From Laceyella sediminis (GTDB lineage Bacteria > Bacillota > Bacilli > Thermoactinomycetales > Thermoactinomycetaceae), in contig NZ_PVTZ01000001.1 in the NCBI RefSeq assembly GCF_003003125.1, forward strand, positions 434,001 through 498,000: 64,000 bases of DNA, read 5' to 3'. Shown piece after piece: positions 9,412 to 18,053 of this stretch; position 1 is the first letter of the stretch; each line of letters opens with the position of its first letter. Position numbers and translations under genes: made by a program. Under the pieces are notes generated by a model, which was not told where the DNA came from, made no database searches, and was given only the letters and a program-made list of their open reading frames with translations.

Positions 9412-9801
9412 TCAAGAATTGCGGTCAGACCGCCATCTTTTCACCAAATCGATTCCAGCTCCCACCAAAGCGACAACATTGCCCAACCTTTCTTGGTTTG
9501 CGGAAACGGTGCGGTTGATGCTTGAAGAAACTTGCTCCAAGCTCTTGCCAACTTCGGTTAAGGAGTTGACCACAGCATCCGCCTTGCGGGACTTTTCGCG
9601 GACATCTTCAACCAACAACCGGGTTTCTTGCAAAGTGAGCCGCGTTTCTTCCACTGTCGTCTCCACTTTCTCTTTCAAGCCGTTCACCGTTTGATCCAGA
9701 TTGAGCATCACCTGTCTGACCGCAATGAGCGTGCGAATTAAAAAGATGGACAGCACCACGAATACGACAGCGATGACCGCCACACTAATCGTTATGATCA
9801 C
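9412..9801 (-). CDS. ytxG: YtxG-like DUF948 protein
   Basis: 129 aa with one N-terminal transmembrane helix (roughly residues 3-27) and a long coiled coil (VNGLKEKVETTVEET, then KADAVVNSLTEVGKSL), the DUF948 layout. Function unknown. The GTG start at 9801 overlaps the nagZ TGA by 4 nt (GTGA), with GGAGGGGG 9 nt upstream, so translation is probably coupled. Confidence 0.82.
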   Translation of the reverse strand: MIITISVAVIAVVFVVLSIFLIRTLIAVRQVMLNLDQTVNGLKEKVETTVEETRLTLQETRLLVEDVREKSRKADAVVNSLTEVGKSLEQVSSSINRTVSANQERLGNVVALVGAGIDLVKRWRSDRNS

Positions 9802-11555
9802 GATTCATTTCCCCCTCCATCAACTCCTGCTGAAAACCCATAAGGATAAGCGCTCGACACGGTGACCGGCAATCGGCCCGCAGCTGGTAGCTGTCCGGCC
9901 ACCACGCGCATGCCGGCCTCTATCGAAGGACGGGTCGCCCCGTACAGCGCCAACACGGTGGAGGTGGACGGCAGTCTCACCGCATCATACGGCACATCCA
10001 TGCCCATCACGATGACCCGTTTCTGTTTCATTTCCAACTGTCTGATGAGCGCCAATTGTTTAGTTTGCGCGCGCGACATACCTATCACCACCGCGTCGGC
10101 CCGTTCCGCCTTGGCTAAAAGCTCATTCACTGGCGCTTTGGCCCACTCTTCCACCCAGACCACTTCGGCTTGGTACCCTGCTTTTTCAGCCGCGGCTTTA
10201 AACGTTTGCGGCTTATTTGAAGTGACAATTAGCAGGCGAGCCGTCTTGGACGGCGCCAACGGGAGGCGCTTCTGTTTGTCTTGTAGCAAGGTAACTGCCC
10301 CTTCCGCCGTTTCCCTAGCCACAGCTTGCGCTTGGGCGCTGTTGCCGAACGGCTCCCCTTGCGCTAATTCCGGTTGGGTATGCGTGATGATTGAACGCTT
10401 GCCAATTTTTTTTGCTTTCAACAACAAAATCCGGCGAACTGATTGGTCAATCCGCTCTTCAGTGATCTTCCCTTCACTGACGGCTTGTTTGACGGCGGCA
10501 ATCGTCTTTTCTTGCACATCCAATTGGTGGCAGACCAATACGATATCCGCGCCTGCTTGGATCGCTTTCACCGCCGCCCGGCTGGTTCCAAAATGATCTT
10601 TGATGGCGCCCATCTCCATGTCATCAGTGGTAATGACACCGTCAAACTTCAACTCTTTGCGCAACAAATCCGTCAACACGCGTTTGGACAAGGTAGCTGG
10701 CAAGCCCGGCGTCGGTTCAATGGCCGGAAAAACCACGTGTGCGCTCATTACCATATCCGCGCCTTTATCGATTGCTTCTTTAAACGGAACCAACTCCAAA
10801 CGTTCCAGCCGTTTCCGGTCATGCGGCACTTTGGGCAAGCCTACATGGGAATCGACCGCGGTGTCCCCGTGTCCGGGAAAATGCTTTACCACAGTCAGCA
10901 CACCCGCATCATGAAAACCGCGAATCATTTCTGTCCCCATCTGAGAGACCAACTGCGGGTCTTCTCCAAAGGAGCGGACACCAATTACCGGATTGCGCGG
11001 ATTGTTGTTCACATCTAGCACCGGGGCCATATCCAAGTTAATGCCCATGGCTCTCAACTCGGTTCCCATCTCTTTTCCCGTCCGGTAAGCCAAATCGGGC
11101 TTGCGGGTGGCGCCCAAAGCCATGTTGCCGGGAAAAAGCGTAGCCCCTTCCTGAAACCGACTCACCCGGCCCCCTTCTTGGTCAATCGTCACAAACAACG
11201 GGATTTTCGCACCGTTGTTCATCGCCAGCGCTTGCAAGTCCTGATTAAGCTTGGCAACTTGACGGGGGTTGTCCACATTGCGATCAAATAAGATCATACC
11301 CCCGATATGGTAGTCTTTAACCAGCTTTTCAGCCTGAGCATTCACCGTGTGGGCTTGTTCAGTTGCCTCACCACGAAAGCCCATGATGAACATCTGGCCG
11401 ATCTTTTCATCCAGACTCATCTGCTCGATCTTCTCATCCACCCAGGTGGTGGGCGATTCTCGCCCAGTCTGCGCTGGGGGAGAGCAAGCGGCTTGCGTAG
11501 CAAGGAGCAAACCCGACAAAACAAGCGCCCATCTTCTCCCATGTTTTAGAATCAC
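9798..11555 (-). CDS. nagZ: Beta-N-acetylhexosaminidase, GH3 family lipoprotein
   Basis: Cleaves GlcNAc-MurNAc linkages of muropeptides during wall recycling, here probably tethered outside the cell. After start GTG 11555 (AAGGGAGAG 7 nt upstream) come a short basic stretch (KHGRR), a hydrophobic h-region and a lipobox-like ending ATQAAC with Cys24. The GH3 domain has TIDQEGGRVSRF, the NagZ-specific KHFPGHGDTAVDSH (His/Asp catalytic dyad) and TTDDMEMGAI. A second, C-terminal alpha/beta domain (about 400-575) matches the two-domain B. subtilis type. First gene of nagZ-ytxG-ytxH. Confidence 0.92.
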   Translation of the reverse strand: MILKHGRRWALVLSGLLLATQAACSPPAQTGRESPTTWVDEKIEQMSLDEKIGQMFIMGFRGEATEQAHTVNAQAEKLVKDYHIGGMILFDRNVDNPRQVAKLNQDLQALAMNNGAKIPLFVTIDQEGGRVSRFQEGATLFPGNMALGATRKPDLAYRTGKEMGTELRAMGINLDMAPVLDVNNNPRNPVIGVRSFGEDPQLVSQMGTEMIRGFHDAGVLTVVKHFPGHGDTAVDSHVGLPKVPHDRKRLERLELVPFKEAIDKGADMVMSAHVVFPAIEPTPGLPATLSKRVLTDLLRKELKFDGVITTDDMEMGAIKDHFGTSRAAVKAIQAGADIVLVCHQLDVQEKTIAAVKQAVSEGKITEERIDQSVRRILLLKAKKIGKRSIITHTQPELAQGEPFGNSAQAQAVARETAEGAVTLLQDKQKRLPLAPSKTARLLIVTSNKPQTFKAAAEKAGYQAEVVWVEEWAKAPVNELLAKAERADAVVIGMSRAQTKQLALIRQLEMKQKRVIVMGMDVPYDAVRLPSTSTVLALYGATRPSIEAGMRVVAGQLPAAGRLPVTVSSAYPYGFSAGVDGGGNES

Positions 11556-11841
11556 ACAATGACTCTCCCTTCTCACACTCTTCAAACAAAGCCCGCCAAG
11601 CCACGGACCGCCAATCATTTAAAACATCTGCGCAAAAATCAGTCTTTCCCCATTTTACTCGATAATCGGAACCCCGGAAACAAATGTCACTTCTCTTTCA
11701 ATGAATCTACAACTTCTCTCAACCATTCGGGAGTGTCTGCGAACCATGTTGGCCGGTGGAAGTAGGTGGGAAAAGCCATTGTAGAAATGGTCTTGAATTC
11801 AATAAAATGGACAAATATGCAATAGTATAATAAAATATCGA

Positions 11842-12118
11842 CAGAGATAAAGGGCTTATCTCCCAGATTGTAGACAAACCCAAAAAGAGCGAGATTTTTG
11901 AGAGCAGAGTGACTGGGAGCTCTGAATCAAAGCGGAGCGCCGAACGGAGGAAGAAAGTGGGCTTATGGGGCGAAAGCGCCTCGCAGAAGCGGTTGTTGCC
12001 CGCTGCCTGCGTTCGGCGGCGGAGCCACTTCCCGTCTGAGCAACTGGAAACGCGGACTCAAAAATCGGCTCTGGGCCACTTTGTCAACAGGCTATATGAG
12101 ATAAAGGACCTATCTCCC
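11842..12118. repeat. Inverted-repeat-bounded, gene-free element (about 277 bp)
   Basis: The two ends are related as imperfect inverted repeats of about 58 bp. Each starts with a short palindrome (gagataaagggcttatctc at 11842; gagataaaggacctatctc ending at 12118), then shares a TGT-GACAAA block, an AGAGC block and the segment GATTTTTGAG. No reading frame inside resembles a transposase. It fills most of the 600-bp gap between nagZ and the dehydrogenase gene. It resembles a miniature inverted-repeat element, or a long RNA-forming repeat. Confidence 0.55.
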
Positions 12119-12163
12119 ACCTGTTTATATAAATTTGTGATCTGTTGAACGAGGTGAAGAAAC

Positions 12164-13246
12164 TTGAGCACAAAATCAGTTGTGATCATGAAGGGAGACC
12201 AAACGGGACAGGAATTGCTGGAAGAAGCGTTGCGCGTTCTGGATCCCAATGTAATCGGTTTTGAAATCGATTTCCAAACCTTCGACCTTAGCTTGGAACA
12301 TCGGCGGAAAACCAATAACCAAGTGGTATACGAAGCCGCACAAGCGATGAAGCGCACTGGCTTCGGATTGAAAGCAGCCACCATCACCCCTGAAGAAAAA
12401 GGGGATGTAGGTAGCCCCAATGCCATCTTGCGCAAAGAGATTGACGGCAAGGTAATCATCCGCACAGGTCGTCGGATTCCTGGCGTACGGCCCGTGGCAG
12501 GGACTTTCGCGCCGATCTCCGTAATCCGGATGGCTGTCGGCGACGCTTATGGCGCCAAAGAATGGCGGGATGGCGAAGGACTCGATGAAGTCGCGTACCG
12601 CACGGAAACCATCGATCGCAAGACCTGCCGCGCCGTAGCCGAATTCGCGTTCCGTCACGCCAAAAAAACGAACGCCAAAGTATTTGGTGGGCCCAAATAC
12701 ACCGTAAGCCCCGTGTATGAAGGCATGCTGAAAGAAGAAATGGATCTAGCGAGCCAAAAATATCCTGAAGTCCGGTATGAACCGCAGTTGATCGATGCGA
12801 CCTACGCGCTTTTGATCAACAACTCCGGCGACCCATTAGTTATCCCCGCCCTCAACCGCGACGGTGATTGCTTGAGCGATATGGTGTTGCAACTGTTTGG
12901 CTCCATCGCCGGTTCCGAATCGATCTTGATGAGCTTTGACGATGAATTCAATCCACAAGTGATCATGGCCGAAGCTCCACATGGCACAGCGCCATCGCTC
13001 TTCGGCAAAAACGTGGCCAACCCCATGGCGATGATCTTGGCCGCCGCCTCCCTGCTCACCTATTTTGGCGATGCCAAAGCCTCTGCCGCTTCACGCGCGA
13101 TTTATGAATCAGTCATCGAAACGGTGCGGGAAGGTGTGCGCACCTCCGACCTCGGAGGAAGCTCCACCACTTCCGAATTTACCAATGAAGTGATCAGCAA
13201 AGTGCAAACTAAATTGGAAGTGTGGACCACTTTGCAAGGGTTTTAA
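12164..13246 (+). CDS. Isocitrate/isopropylmalate-family dehydrogenase
   Basis: 360-aa beta-decarboxylating dehydrogenase-fold protein. The family signature appears as NRDGDCLSDM (metal-binding Asp pair) near residue 225 and AEAPHGTAPSLFGKNVANP near 275. The substrate arginines are less canonical than in Icd or LeuB (RPVAGTFAP rather than the usual RP pattern), so the substrate is unclear. The TTG start at 12164 has GAGGTGA 6 nt upstream. It is monocistronic, flanked by the repeat element and a terminator. Homoisocitrate- or tartrate-type activity is possible. Confidence 0.82.
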   Translation: MSTKSVVIMKGDQTGQELLEEALRVLDPNVIGFEIDFQTFDLSLEHRRKTNNQVVYEAAQAMKRTGFGLKAATITPEEKGDVGSPNAILRKEIDGKVIIRTGRRIPGVRPVAGTFAPISVIRMAVGDAYGAKEWRDGEGLDEVAYRTETIDRKTCRAVAEFAFRHAKKTNAKVFGGPKYTVSPVYEGMLKEEMDLASQKYPEVRYEPQLIDATYALLINNSGDPLVIPALNRDGDCLSDMVLQLFGSIAGSESILMSFDDEFNPQVIMAEAPHGTAPSLFGKNVANPMAMILAAASLLTYFGDAKASAASRAIYESVIETVREGVRTSDLGGSSTTSEFTNEVISKVQTKLEVWTTLQGF

Positions 13247-13250
13247 GCAA

Positions 13251-13285
13251 AAAGCCAACTCCTGACAAGGAGTTGGCTTTTGTTT
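13251..13285. terminator. Bidirectional terminator
   Basis: 13-bp stem aaagccaactcct / aggagttggcttt with a 4-nt loop between convergent genes; T run on both strands. Confidence 0.9.
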
Positions 13286-13296
13286 CAGACATGCAA

Positions 13297-14754
13297 TCAA
13301 TGAAGCGGCCTTGTCGTCTCTCCGGTTTCATCACCTGAAGTGTAGGACATGAAATCATCCCATTTCCACAACGAGTCGGCCTTGTCCGGCTTCAGGGCCA
13401 TTTCTTCTTTTTTGGCGGCACGCTGTTCGGCGCGTGACCATCCTGCATAGTCGACCCCCAGCACCGTGGCTAATTCGCGATCCATACAGACCAGATCATC
13501 ACGTCCGATTTGTTGCAGATCGGTTTTCCCCAGCGAAATGGCCGTCAGTTTCATCTCTTCCACACAGGACTTCAAAAACTTGGCCAGATGTTCAGCGCCT
13601 TGTTCGATATTGAGGTCTTCTTTGAACTTTCCGTGGTAAAGCACGCTCTGCACCGGCGGTTCAAACGGGGACGCCAGGTTAAATTGCGTTTGTAGCATAG
13701 CTACCAAGGCGATCGAGCCGATATAAACCGCATCCGCCCCCAATGCCATCGCTTTGAGAAAATGACCCGGCGTGGTCAGTCCGCCCGCCGCAATCACTGA
13801 TACCTCGTGCTTCACCCCGCGTTTTTCCAGATGGCGCACGGTTCGCGCCAAAGCGTACAACGTGGGCAATCCCACGTCATCCTGCAAAGTCGTCGGCCCT
13901 CCGTGCGTTCCCGCTTCGGCTCCGTCGACCACTATATAGTCGATCCCGCCCTCCAATGCGCAATCGATCTCATCTTCCAGATAGTGCGTCGCACATGTCT
14001 TCAATCCGACAGGCACACCGTAAGTCTGCCTCAATTTGCGCACCAGCGGCGGAAACTCTTCGGGGCGATTGACCCCTTTCAGCCGCGAATGGATGGGAGC
14101 GTCCTCCCCTTCCGGGATGTTGAAACGGCGACGGAATTCGTCATCCATCTGCCACGAAGACGTACCCATTGGCGCGGATGCTTGGGCCCCTTGGCCTAAC
14201 TGAATTTCAATGGCATCGAGTTGCGAGAGGGATTCATGGTCATTCATCCACCCTCCCCGGTTGTATTGGCCGATAAAATACCGGGCCTCGCGACGCTCTT
14301 CAGGCACCAGCGGCGCTTCGCCCGAATTGGTCGCCGTACCGGCCATGCTCGCGCCCCGCGCCAACGCCTGTTTCGCTTTTAATCCTAATGCCCCGCCGTA
14401 AGACATACCCGAAATCAAGATGGGGATTTCCAGCGTGAGAGGCTTTTTCGCTTTGGGGCCGATGGTCACGCCCGTCTGTACGCGCACCCCGTCTTGCGTG
14501 GGCATACGATACAGATGAACGGGGTTGAACATCAATTGCTCCCACCGTGATAAAACGATAGGGCTACCCAACGGCCGGGGGATCGGTTTGCCCGATTCCG
14601 CCCGCATCGCCGCTTCTACAATCGCACGCAATGTCAGCTTCTGCGTAATTGTCACATAGGAAAACAAGTTCTCGGTATAAGGGTCTTGCATCATCCGGTT
14701 CATCACCGCATCCGCCACACTATTGATAATGCGGTGTACAATACGAGTCAACAT
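13297..14754 (-). CDS. FMN-binding glutamate synthase-like protein
   Basis: 485 aa resembling the FMN/Fe-S synthase domain of GltB without amidotransferase domains. Visible features: ISGMSYGGALG, GEAPLVPEERRE, a glutamate-synthase-like VDGAEAGTHGGPTTLQDDVG and an FMN-barrel end AAGGLTTPGHFLKAMALGADAVYIG. A short N-terminal helix (MLTRIVHRIINSV) may associate with the membrane. Stand-alone proteins of this class occur in many Firmicutes and have no settled reaction; a role in late sporulation is only suggested by the adjacent coat-type genes. Confidence 0.82.
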   Translation of the reverse strand: MLTRIVHRIINSVADAVMNRMMQDPYTENLFSYVTITQKLTLRAIVEAAMRAESGKPIPRPLGSPIVLSRWEQLMFNPVHLYRMPTQDGVRVQTGVTIGPKAKKPLTLEIPILISGMSYGGALGLKAKQALARGASMAGTATNSGEAPLVPEERREARYFIGQYNRGGWMNDHESLSQLDAIEIQLGQGAQASAPMGTSSWQMDDEFRRRFNIPEGEDAPIHSRLKGVNRPEEFPPLVRKLRQTYGVPVGLKTCATHYLEDEIDCALEGGIDYIVVDGAEAGTHGGPTTLQDDVGLPTLYALARTVRHLEKRGVKHEVSVIAAGGLTTPGHFLKAMALGADAVYIGSIALVAMLQTQFNLASPFEPPVQSVLYHGKFKEDLNIEQGAEHLAKFLKSCVEEMKLTAISLGKTDLQQIGRDDLVCMDRELATVLGVDYAGWSRAEQRAAKKEEMALKPDKADSLWKWDDFMSYTSGDETGETTRPLH

Positions 14755-14759
14755 AACGC

Positions 14760-15044
14760 TTACTCCTTTGCCGCCAATTCGGGATGGCGCTCCAGCTGTT
14801 GTTCCCAGTGAATAATGGCGCTCTCAATCGGTTGCTGCCCCGCCGTCGTCAACGTCAACCAACCCCGTTGCTCCATTTCGTTAAACAACTTGGTCTGAAC
14901 CCGGTTCACCTCGTATAAACATTGTTCCAGCGTTTGCCGCAACCCCTCGTTAGCGCTGATGTGCTGTGCTTGCAGATAGTGCTGGCTCAATGTCCGCTCT
15001 GTGGTCAATAGGTCGCGAATCATGTCCCGCATCACCCATTCCAT
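14760..15044 (-). CDS. CotF-like spore coat protein
   Basis: 94-aa helical protein (EWVMRDMIRDLLTTERT, then EGLRQTLEQCLYEVNRVQ) with the layout of the CotF/YhcQ ferritin-like coat family. ATG 15044 has an ideal GGAGG 8 nt upstream. It is followed within 5 nt by the FMN protein gene and preceded by a second small CotF-like gene, suggesting a mother-cell operon. Family assignment is by pattern. Confidence 0.7.
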   Translation of the reverse strand: MEWVMRDMIRDLLTTERTLSQHYLQAQHISANEGLRQTLEQCLYEVNRVQTKLFNEMEQRGWLTLTTAGQQPIESAIIHWEQQLERHPELAAKE

Positions 15045-15088
15045 CTCGACATCCTCCTTACAAAATAACTTCATTTTCATCCGACCTT

Positions 15089-15304
15089 TCAATGTTGCAT
15101 CCGCGCTTGTCCGCTATGGTTGCGCAACTGGTCGAGCAATTGTTGCAGATGCTGTTTGTGCATCGTTAAAGCCTCTGTCAGCAACGGCTCCCATTCCGTC
15201 TCGTTCCCTTCATTGATGACCGCTTGTGTTTTCTTGATCGACAATGCCTCCAGCTCTAGCAGTTCCTCCAATTTCAACAATTCCTCTTGCGTGAGTTGCT
15301 CCAT
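15089..15304 (-). CDS. Small CotF/YraG-like helical spore protein
   Basis: 71 aa, nearly all helix, opening LTQEELLKLEELLELEALSIKK, similar to the short YraG/YhcQ-type coat proteins that pair with a CotF partner; it contains MHKQHLQQLLDQL where those have a helical His-rich repeat. Strong RBS (AAGGAGG) before ATG 15304. Lies 44 nt before the CotF-like gene. Confidence 0.6.
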   Translation of the reverse strand: MEQLTQEELLKLEELLELEALSIKKTQAVINEGNETEWEPLLTEALTMHKQHLQQLLDQLRNHSGQARMQH

Positions 15305-15397
15305 CTGTTTTCCTCCTTATGCCGGTGTCACTCAACTTTTATCAATCCCTCTGCTCTTATCGATTAGTATGGATATTTCCTCTTCATCTTATGTCCA

Positions 15398-15420
15398 ACA
15401 AAAAAAGCCCCGCAGGGCTT
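15398..15420 (-). terminator. Intrinsic terminator
   Basis: aagccc (15405-15410) / gggctt (15415-15420) stem with a seven-U tail on the minus strand, after the small gene ending at 15434. Confidence 0.75.
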
Positions 15421-15433
15421 CATCTGATGGCAA

Positions 15434-15718
15434 TCACTTTTTTCTCGGAATGCGCTGTTTGCCTTGCAAAATGTCCAAACCTAGCGCGGGATTGGATTGC
15501 ACTTGGTCGGCAAATCGCTGAAGCTGGCCCATGTCGACATCGGCTTGCGTCACTTTCATCAGATATTCCAACACCGCGTTCATGCCACCTTTATCAAAAG
15601 ACTCTTTGGCGCCCTCCATGATTTTGCCCAATTGCTCTTCAGTCAATACCTTGCGCCCCATGATCGTATTGATCATCTGCGCCAACTCTTTCATAGAAAA
15701 CTCGTTGTTACGTGGCAT
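15434..15718 (-). CDS. Small helical protein of unknown function
   Basis: 94 aa; contains ELAQMINTIMGRKVLTEEQ and a Lys/Arg-rich end (GKQRIPRKK). I do not recognise the family; the position among spore genes and the helix pattern loosely recall SpoVIF-type proteins. Start uncertain: AGGAGG lies 11 nt before ATG 15718 and only 2 nt before ATG 15727. It has its own terminator. Confidence 0.6.
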   Translation of the reverse strand: MPRNNEFSMKELAQMINTIMGRKVLTEEQLGKIMEGAKESFDKGGMNAVLEYLMKVTQADVDMGQLQRFADQVQSNPALGLDILQGKQRIPRKK

Positions 15719-15909
15719 CTCATTCATTCCCTCCTGTTTGCGCACTCGATACACCATATGCCACGTTTGCCCATCCCGTCCCGGGCATACGCCCAAATCA
15801 GCGCGCCCAAGTCGTGGAAAATGGACGAATCACCTATCACTTCCAACCGCCGTGCCGTATATAAAGTTGATAGTACGTTTCTATATCTCAGCGAGAAAGG
15901 ATGGCTCGC

Positions 15910-16044
15910 ATGGCTCACGCATTGAAGCTTTGCCGCTCCTATCATGTGGCGCCCCCCCACCGTCTCCATCCGTGGCAGTGCCTGTTGCTCTTTCTTTTGA
16001 TTATCCCCACCATTTTCGTCTTCGTTGAAAGCTTGTACCCCTAG
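15910..16044 (+). CDS. Diverged YjcZ-like micropeptide (44 aa)
   Basis: The C-terminal half (WQCLLLFLLIIPTIFVFVE) aligns with the membrane helix of the three downstream YjcZ copies (WRQLLIFLLVIATIFVFV). The N-terminal half (MAHALKLCRSYHVAPP) has lost the Gly/Tyr pattern. RBS AAAGGA lies 8 nt upstream of ATG 15910; an in-frame ATG at 15901 is too close to it. Either a diverged functional copy or a decaying one. Confidence 0.55.
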   Translation: MAHALKLCRSYHVAPPHRLHPWQCLLLFLLIIPTIFVFVESLYP

Positions 16045-16191
16045 ACGGAATCCCATTTTACCGCAATCTGGACATCCGCCTTTCCCACCGTTTGCACTGG
16101 GGCATAGAGTAAATCAACTGCTGATGAAAGTTTAAAGACTTTTATTAACCACTCTTTCATTCAGCTAAATCAGATCAAAGGAGGAATCGCT

Positions 16192-16311
16192 ATGAGCGGT
16201 TATTATGGTGGCTTTGGCTGGAGACAGCTTCTTATCTTCCTGTTGGTGATCGCGACGATCTTCGTCTTCGTCGGATGCGGATTCGGCCATAAAGGCGGCG
16301 GTTACTGCTAA
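16192..16311 (+). CDS. YjcZ family sporulation micropeptide, copy 1 (39 aa)
   Basis: Begins MSGYYGGFGWRQLLIFLL, a Gly/Tyr-rich head followed by one hydrophobic helix, and ends with Gly/His/Lys and Cys residues (GFGHKGGGYC). RBS AAAGGAGG is ideal. YjcZ-type proteins are small, spore-associated and of unknown function. Confidence 0.85.
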   Translation: MSGYYGGFGWRQLLIFLLVIATIFVFVGCGFGHKGGGYC

Positions 16312-16365
16312 GCGATGTAACTTCGCTTGCGGCAGGCCGCATCTCTCCTGAAAGGGGGTGTAATC

Positions 16366-16476
16366 ATGAGCGGATATTACGGCGGATTCGGTTGGAGACA
16401 GCTCTTGATCTTCCTGCTGGTTATCGCGACCATCTTCGTGTTTGTGGCTGGTTGCCATGGCAAAGGATATTGCTAA
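16366..16476 (+). CDS. YjcZ family sporulation micropeptide, copy 2 (36 aa)
   Basis: Same head and helix as copy 1 (MSGYYGGFGWRQLLIFLL) with tail AGCHGKGYC. RBS AAAGGGGG upstream. The 54-nt spacing from copy 1 and near-identical coding segment indicate tandem duplication. Confidence 0.85.
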   Translation: MSGYYGGFGWRQLLIFLLVIATIFVFVAGCHGKGYC

Positions 16477-16523
16477 GCTAGCAGCGATGACGACCACCTG
16501 ACCCGTTCAAAGGAGGGTTTCTC

Positions 16524-16634
16524 ATGAGCGGATACTACGGCGGTTTTGGCTGGAGACAGCTCTTGATCTTCCTGTTGGTTATCGCAACCATCTTTGTGTT
16601 TGTGGCTGGTTGCTATGGCAGAGGATATTGCTAA
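16524..16634 (+). CDS. YjcZ family sporulation micropeptide, copy 3 (36 aa)
   Basis: Differs from copy 2 only in the tail (AGCYGRGYC). RBS AAAGGAGGG. Last gene of the tandem array, followed by a terminator shared with the convergent flavoprotein gene. Confidence 0.85.
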   Translation: MSGYYGGFGWRQLLIFLLVIATIFVFVAGCYGRGYC

Positions 16635-16712
16635 AGCATCTTTGTCGGCGGATGCTTCCCAAATAAAATATGCATAAGCCTCCACCTCCAAAGCGTTGGT
16701 GGCCAGAATTGA

Positions 16713-16745
16713 AAAAAGCGCCCTCTAATCAGAGGGCACTTTTCA
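16713..16745. terminator. Bidirectional terminator after YjcZ array
   Basis: 7-bp stem gccctct / agagggc (16720-16726, 16731-16737) flanked by A and T runs, lying directly after the convergent gene's stop. Confidence 0.8.
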
Positions 16746-17945
16746 TTATCTGCGCAACCGCACATAGGCGCGTATTCCTTTGTCCACCCAGTCCCCCCAC
16801 CAAACGGGCAACGAATGGGCCCAACTTGTCCGATTTTGCTGCAACAACTGCTGAAAGCGCTCTGGACGATCTACATATACGCGGTTCCGCTTGGCTTGGC
16901 GCAATGCCTCCACCGGGCCGTCCACATCCGGCCCTACCGCATGGATTCCTACAATGGCCCCATCTCGGCGGGTGATCAGCTTGACGAGTCCCGTCATTCG
17001 CTGCCCCCGCCATACCCGAGCACCTTCATCCTCTTGCCGCGCTTGCTCCTCACTCATACCCACTGCCACTAAGGGCGGATCGGTCTTGACAATTCGGGGA
17101 GCAATGGAGTAATCGATTCGGTGTTTGGTGCCCAAAAGGGCATTCATCGTCACTCGCCTGACTTCTTCCGGCCAAACACCGCAATCTGGACGCCCATGGA
17201 CTTGCGGCCCAACGGCATAGATATGGGAGCAGGAAGTCCGCATCCACGAGTCCGTAACCACCCCTCCCTCCTTGTAGGTCAATCCCAATTCCGCCAATCC
17301 CAGACTGGACACTTGGGGTAAAGACGCATCTGCCGATACGATTTCATCGGTTTCCAAGGCTTCAACCAAACCGTCAAACTGCAACTGGATGATCTTTTTG
17401 TTGGCTCGTTGCACCACTTTCACCACTTGGGTGTGGCACCGCACTCTGACTCCTTCTTGCCGCAACGATGCTTCCAAAATGGATAGGCACTCCGGATCAT
17501 AGTCTGGCAACAAGTGGGCGCCTGTTTCAACCACCGTCACCTGAGCCCCTTGACGGGCAAGAGCTTGGGCCCATTCGATTCCATGCGGCGTTCCGCCCAG
17601 CACAACCCACTTTTTGGTTGGCGGCTGTCGCCAACCGGTCTCTTCTGCCACTTCCCCGGTTGCGGCTACACTTGCGGGCTCCGGAACCTCCCGGACGCGT
17701 TCCAAAGCGATGATGAATGCCTTACCCGCTAACCGCACCTGTCCAGCCACTTCTACTTCATGTTCTGTAAGAAAGCGCACGCTCCCCTTGTACACATCCA
17801 CCATGCCCTCGTAGGCGAAAAAGTCCTCTTCTCCCACGCCGCCCGGGTCCAGCAAAGCCACATGGGCACCCCAGGTGACCGCTTGGCCGGCAATGACTGA
17901 GCCCAATCTCCCGCCACCAATCACAATGAGTTGATATCGCTTCAT
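16746..17945 (-). CDS. Lipoamide-dehydrogenase-like flavoprotein lacking the redox cysteines
   Basis: 399 aa. N-terminal FAD motif (LIVIGGGRLGSVIAGQA), a second nucleotide-binding motif (VVLGGTPHGIEWAQALA then VTVVETG), the FAD-closing HIYAVGPQ in place of the usual GD, and a C-terminal dimerisation-like domain (GLVKLITRRDGAIVGIHAVG). The CxxxxC disulfide normally found just after the first motif is absent; the chain passes instead to LLDPGGVGEEDFF. The usual C-terminal His-Glu is also not evident. A mercuric/dihydrolipoamide reductase reaction is therefore unlikely. ATG 17945 puts the FAD motif at the N terminus. Function unknown. Confidence 0.8.
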   Translation of the reverse strand: MKRYQLIVIGGGRLGSVIAGQAVTWGAHVALLDPGGVGEEDFFAYEGMVDVYKGSVRFLTEHEVEVAGQVRLAGKAFIIALERVREVPEPASVAATGEVAEETGWRQPPTKKWVVLGGTPHGIEWAQALARQGAQVTVVETGAHLLPDYDPECLSILEASLRQEGVRVRCHTQVVKVVQRANKKIIQLQFDGLVEALETDEIVSADASLPQVSSLGLAELGLTYKEGGVVTDSWMRTSCSHIYAVGPQVHGRPDCGVWPEEVRRVTMNALLGTKHRIDYSIAPRIVKTDPPLVAVGMSEEQARQEDEGARVWRGQRMTGLVKLITRRDGAIVGIHAVGPDVDGPVEALRQAKRNRVYVDRPERFQQLLQQNRTSWAHSLPVWWGDWVDKGIRAYVRLRR

Positions 17946-18020
17946 TTTTTTCGTCCCTTTCATCCAGCCTCGCCCTTTCATTTTAAAACGCTATCAAATA
18001 ATTTGTGAAGAAAAGGACGA

Positions 18021-18053
18021 AACAAAAAACGAGCCGGGGAAACTCCCGGCTCG
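18021..18053 (-). terminator. Terminator of the rsfA-80 aa gene pair
   Basis: Perfect 9-bp stem cgagccggg / cccggctcg with a six-U run, beginning directly after the stop codon at 18054. Confidence 0.9.

Noticed and set aside
12176-12658. 160-codon open frame antisense to the dehydrogenase gene
   Set aside because: No RBS, no family resemblance; shadow of a strongly recognisable gene.
15724-16056. Minus-strand frame with CPDCGK-like upstream codons
   Set aside because: The zinc-ribbon-like stretch is interrupted, and the plus-strand YjcZ-like frame explains the region better.
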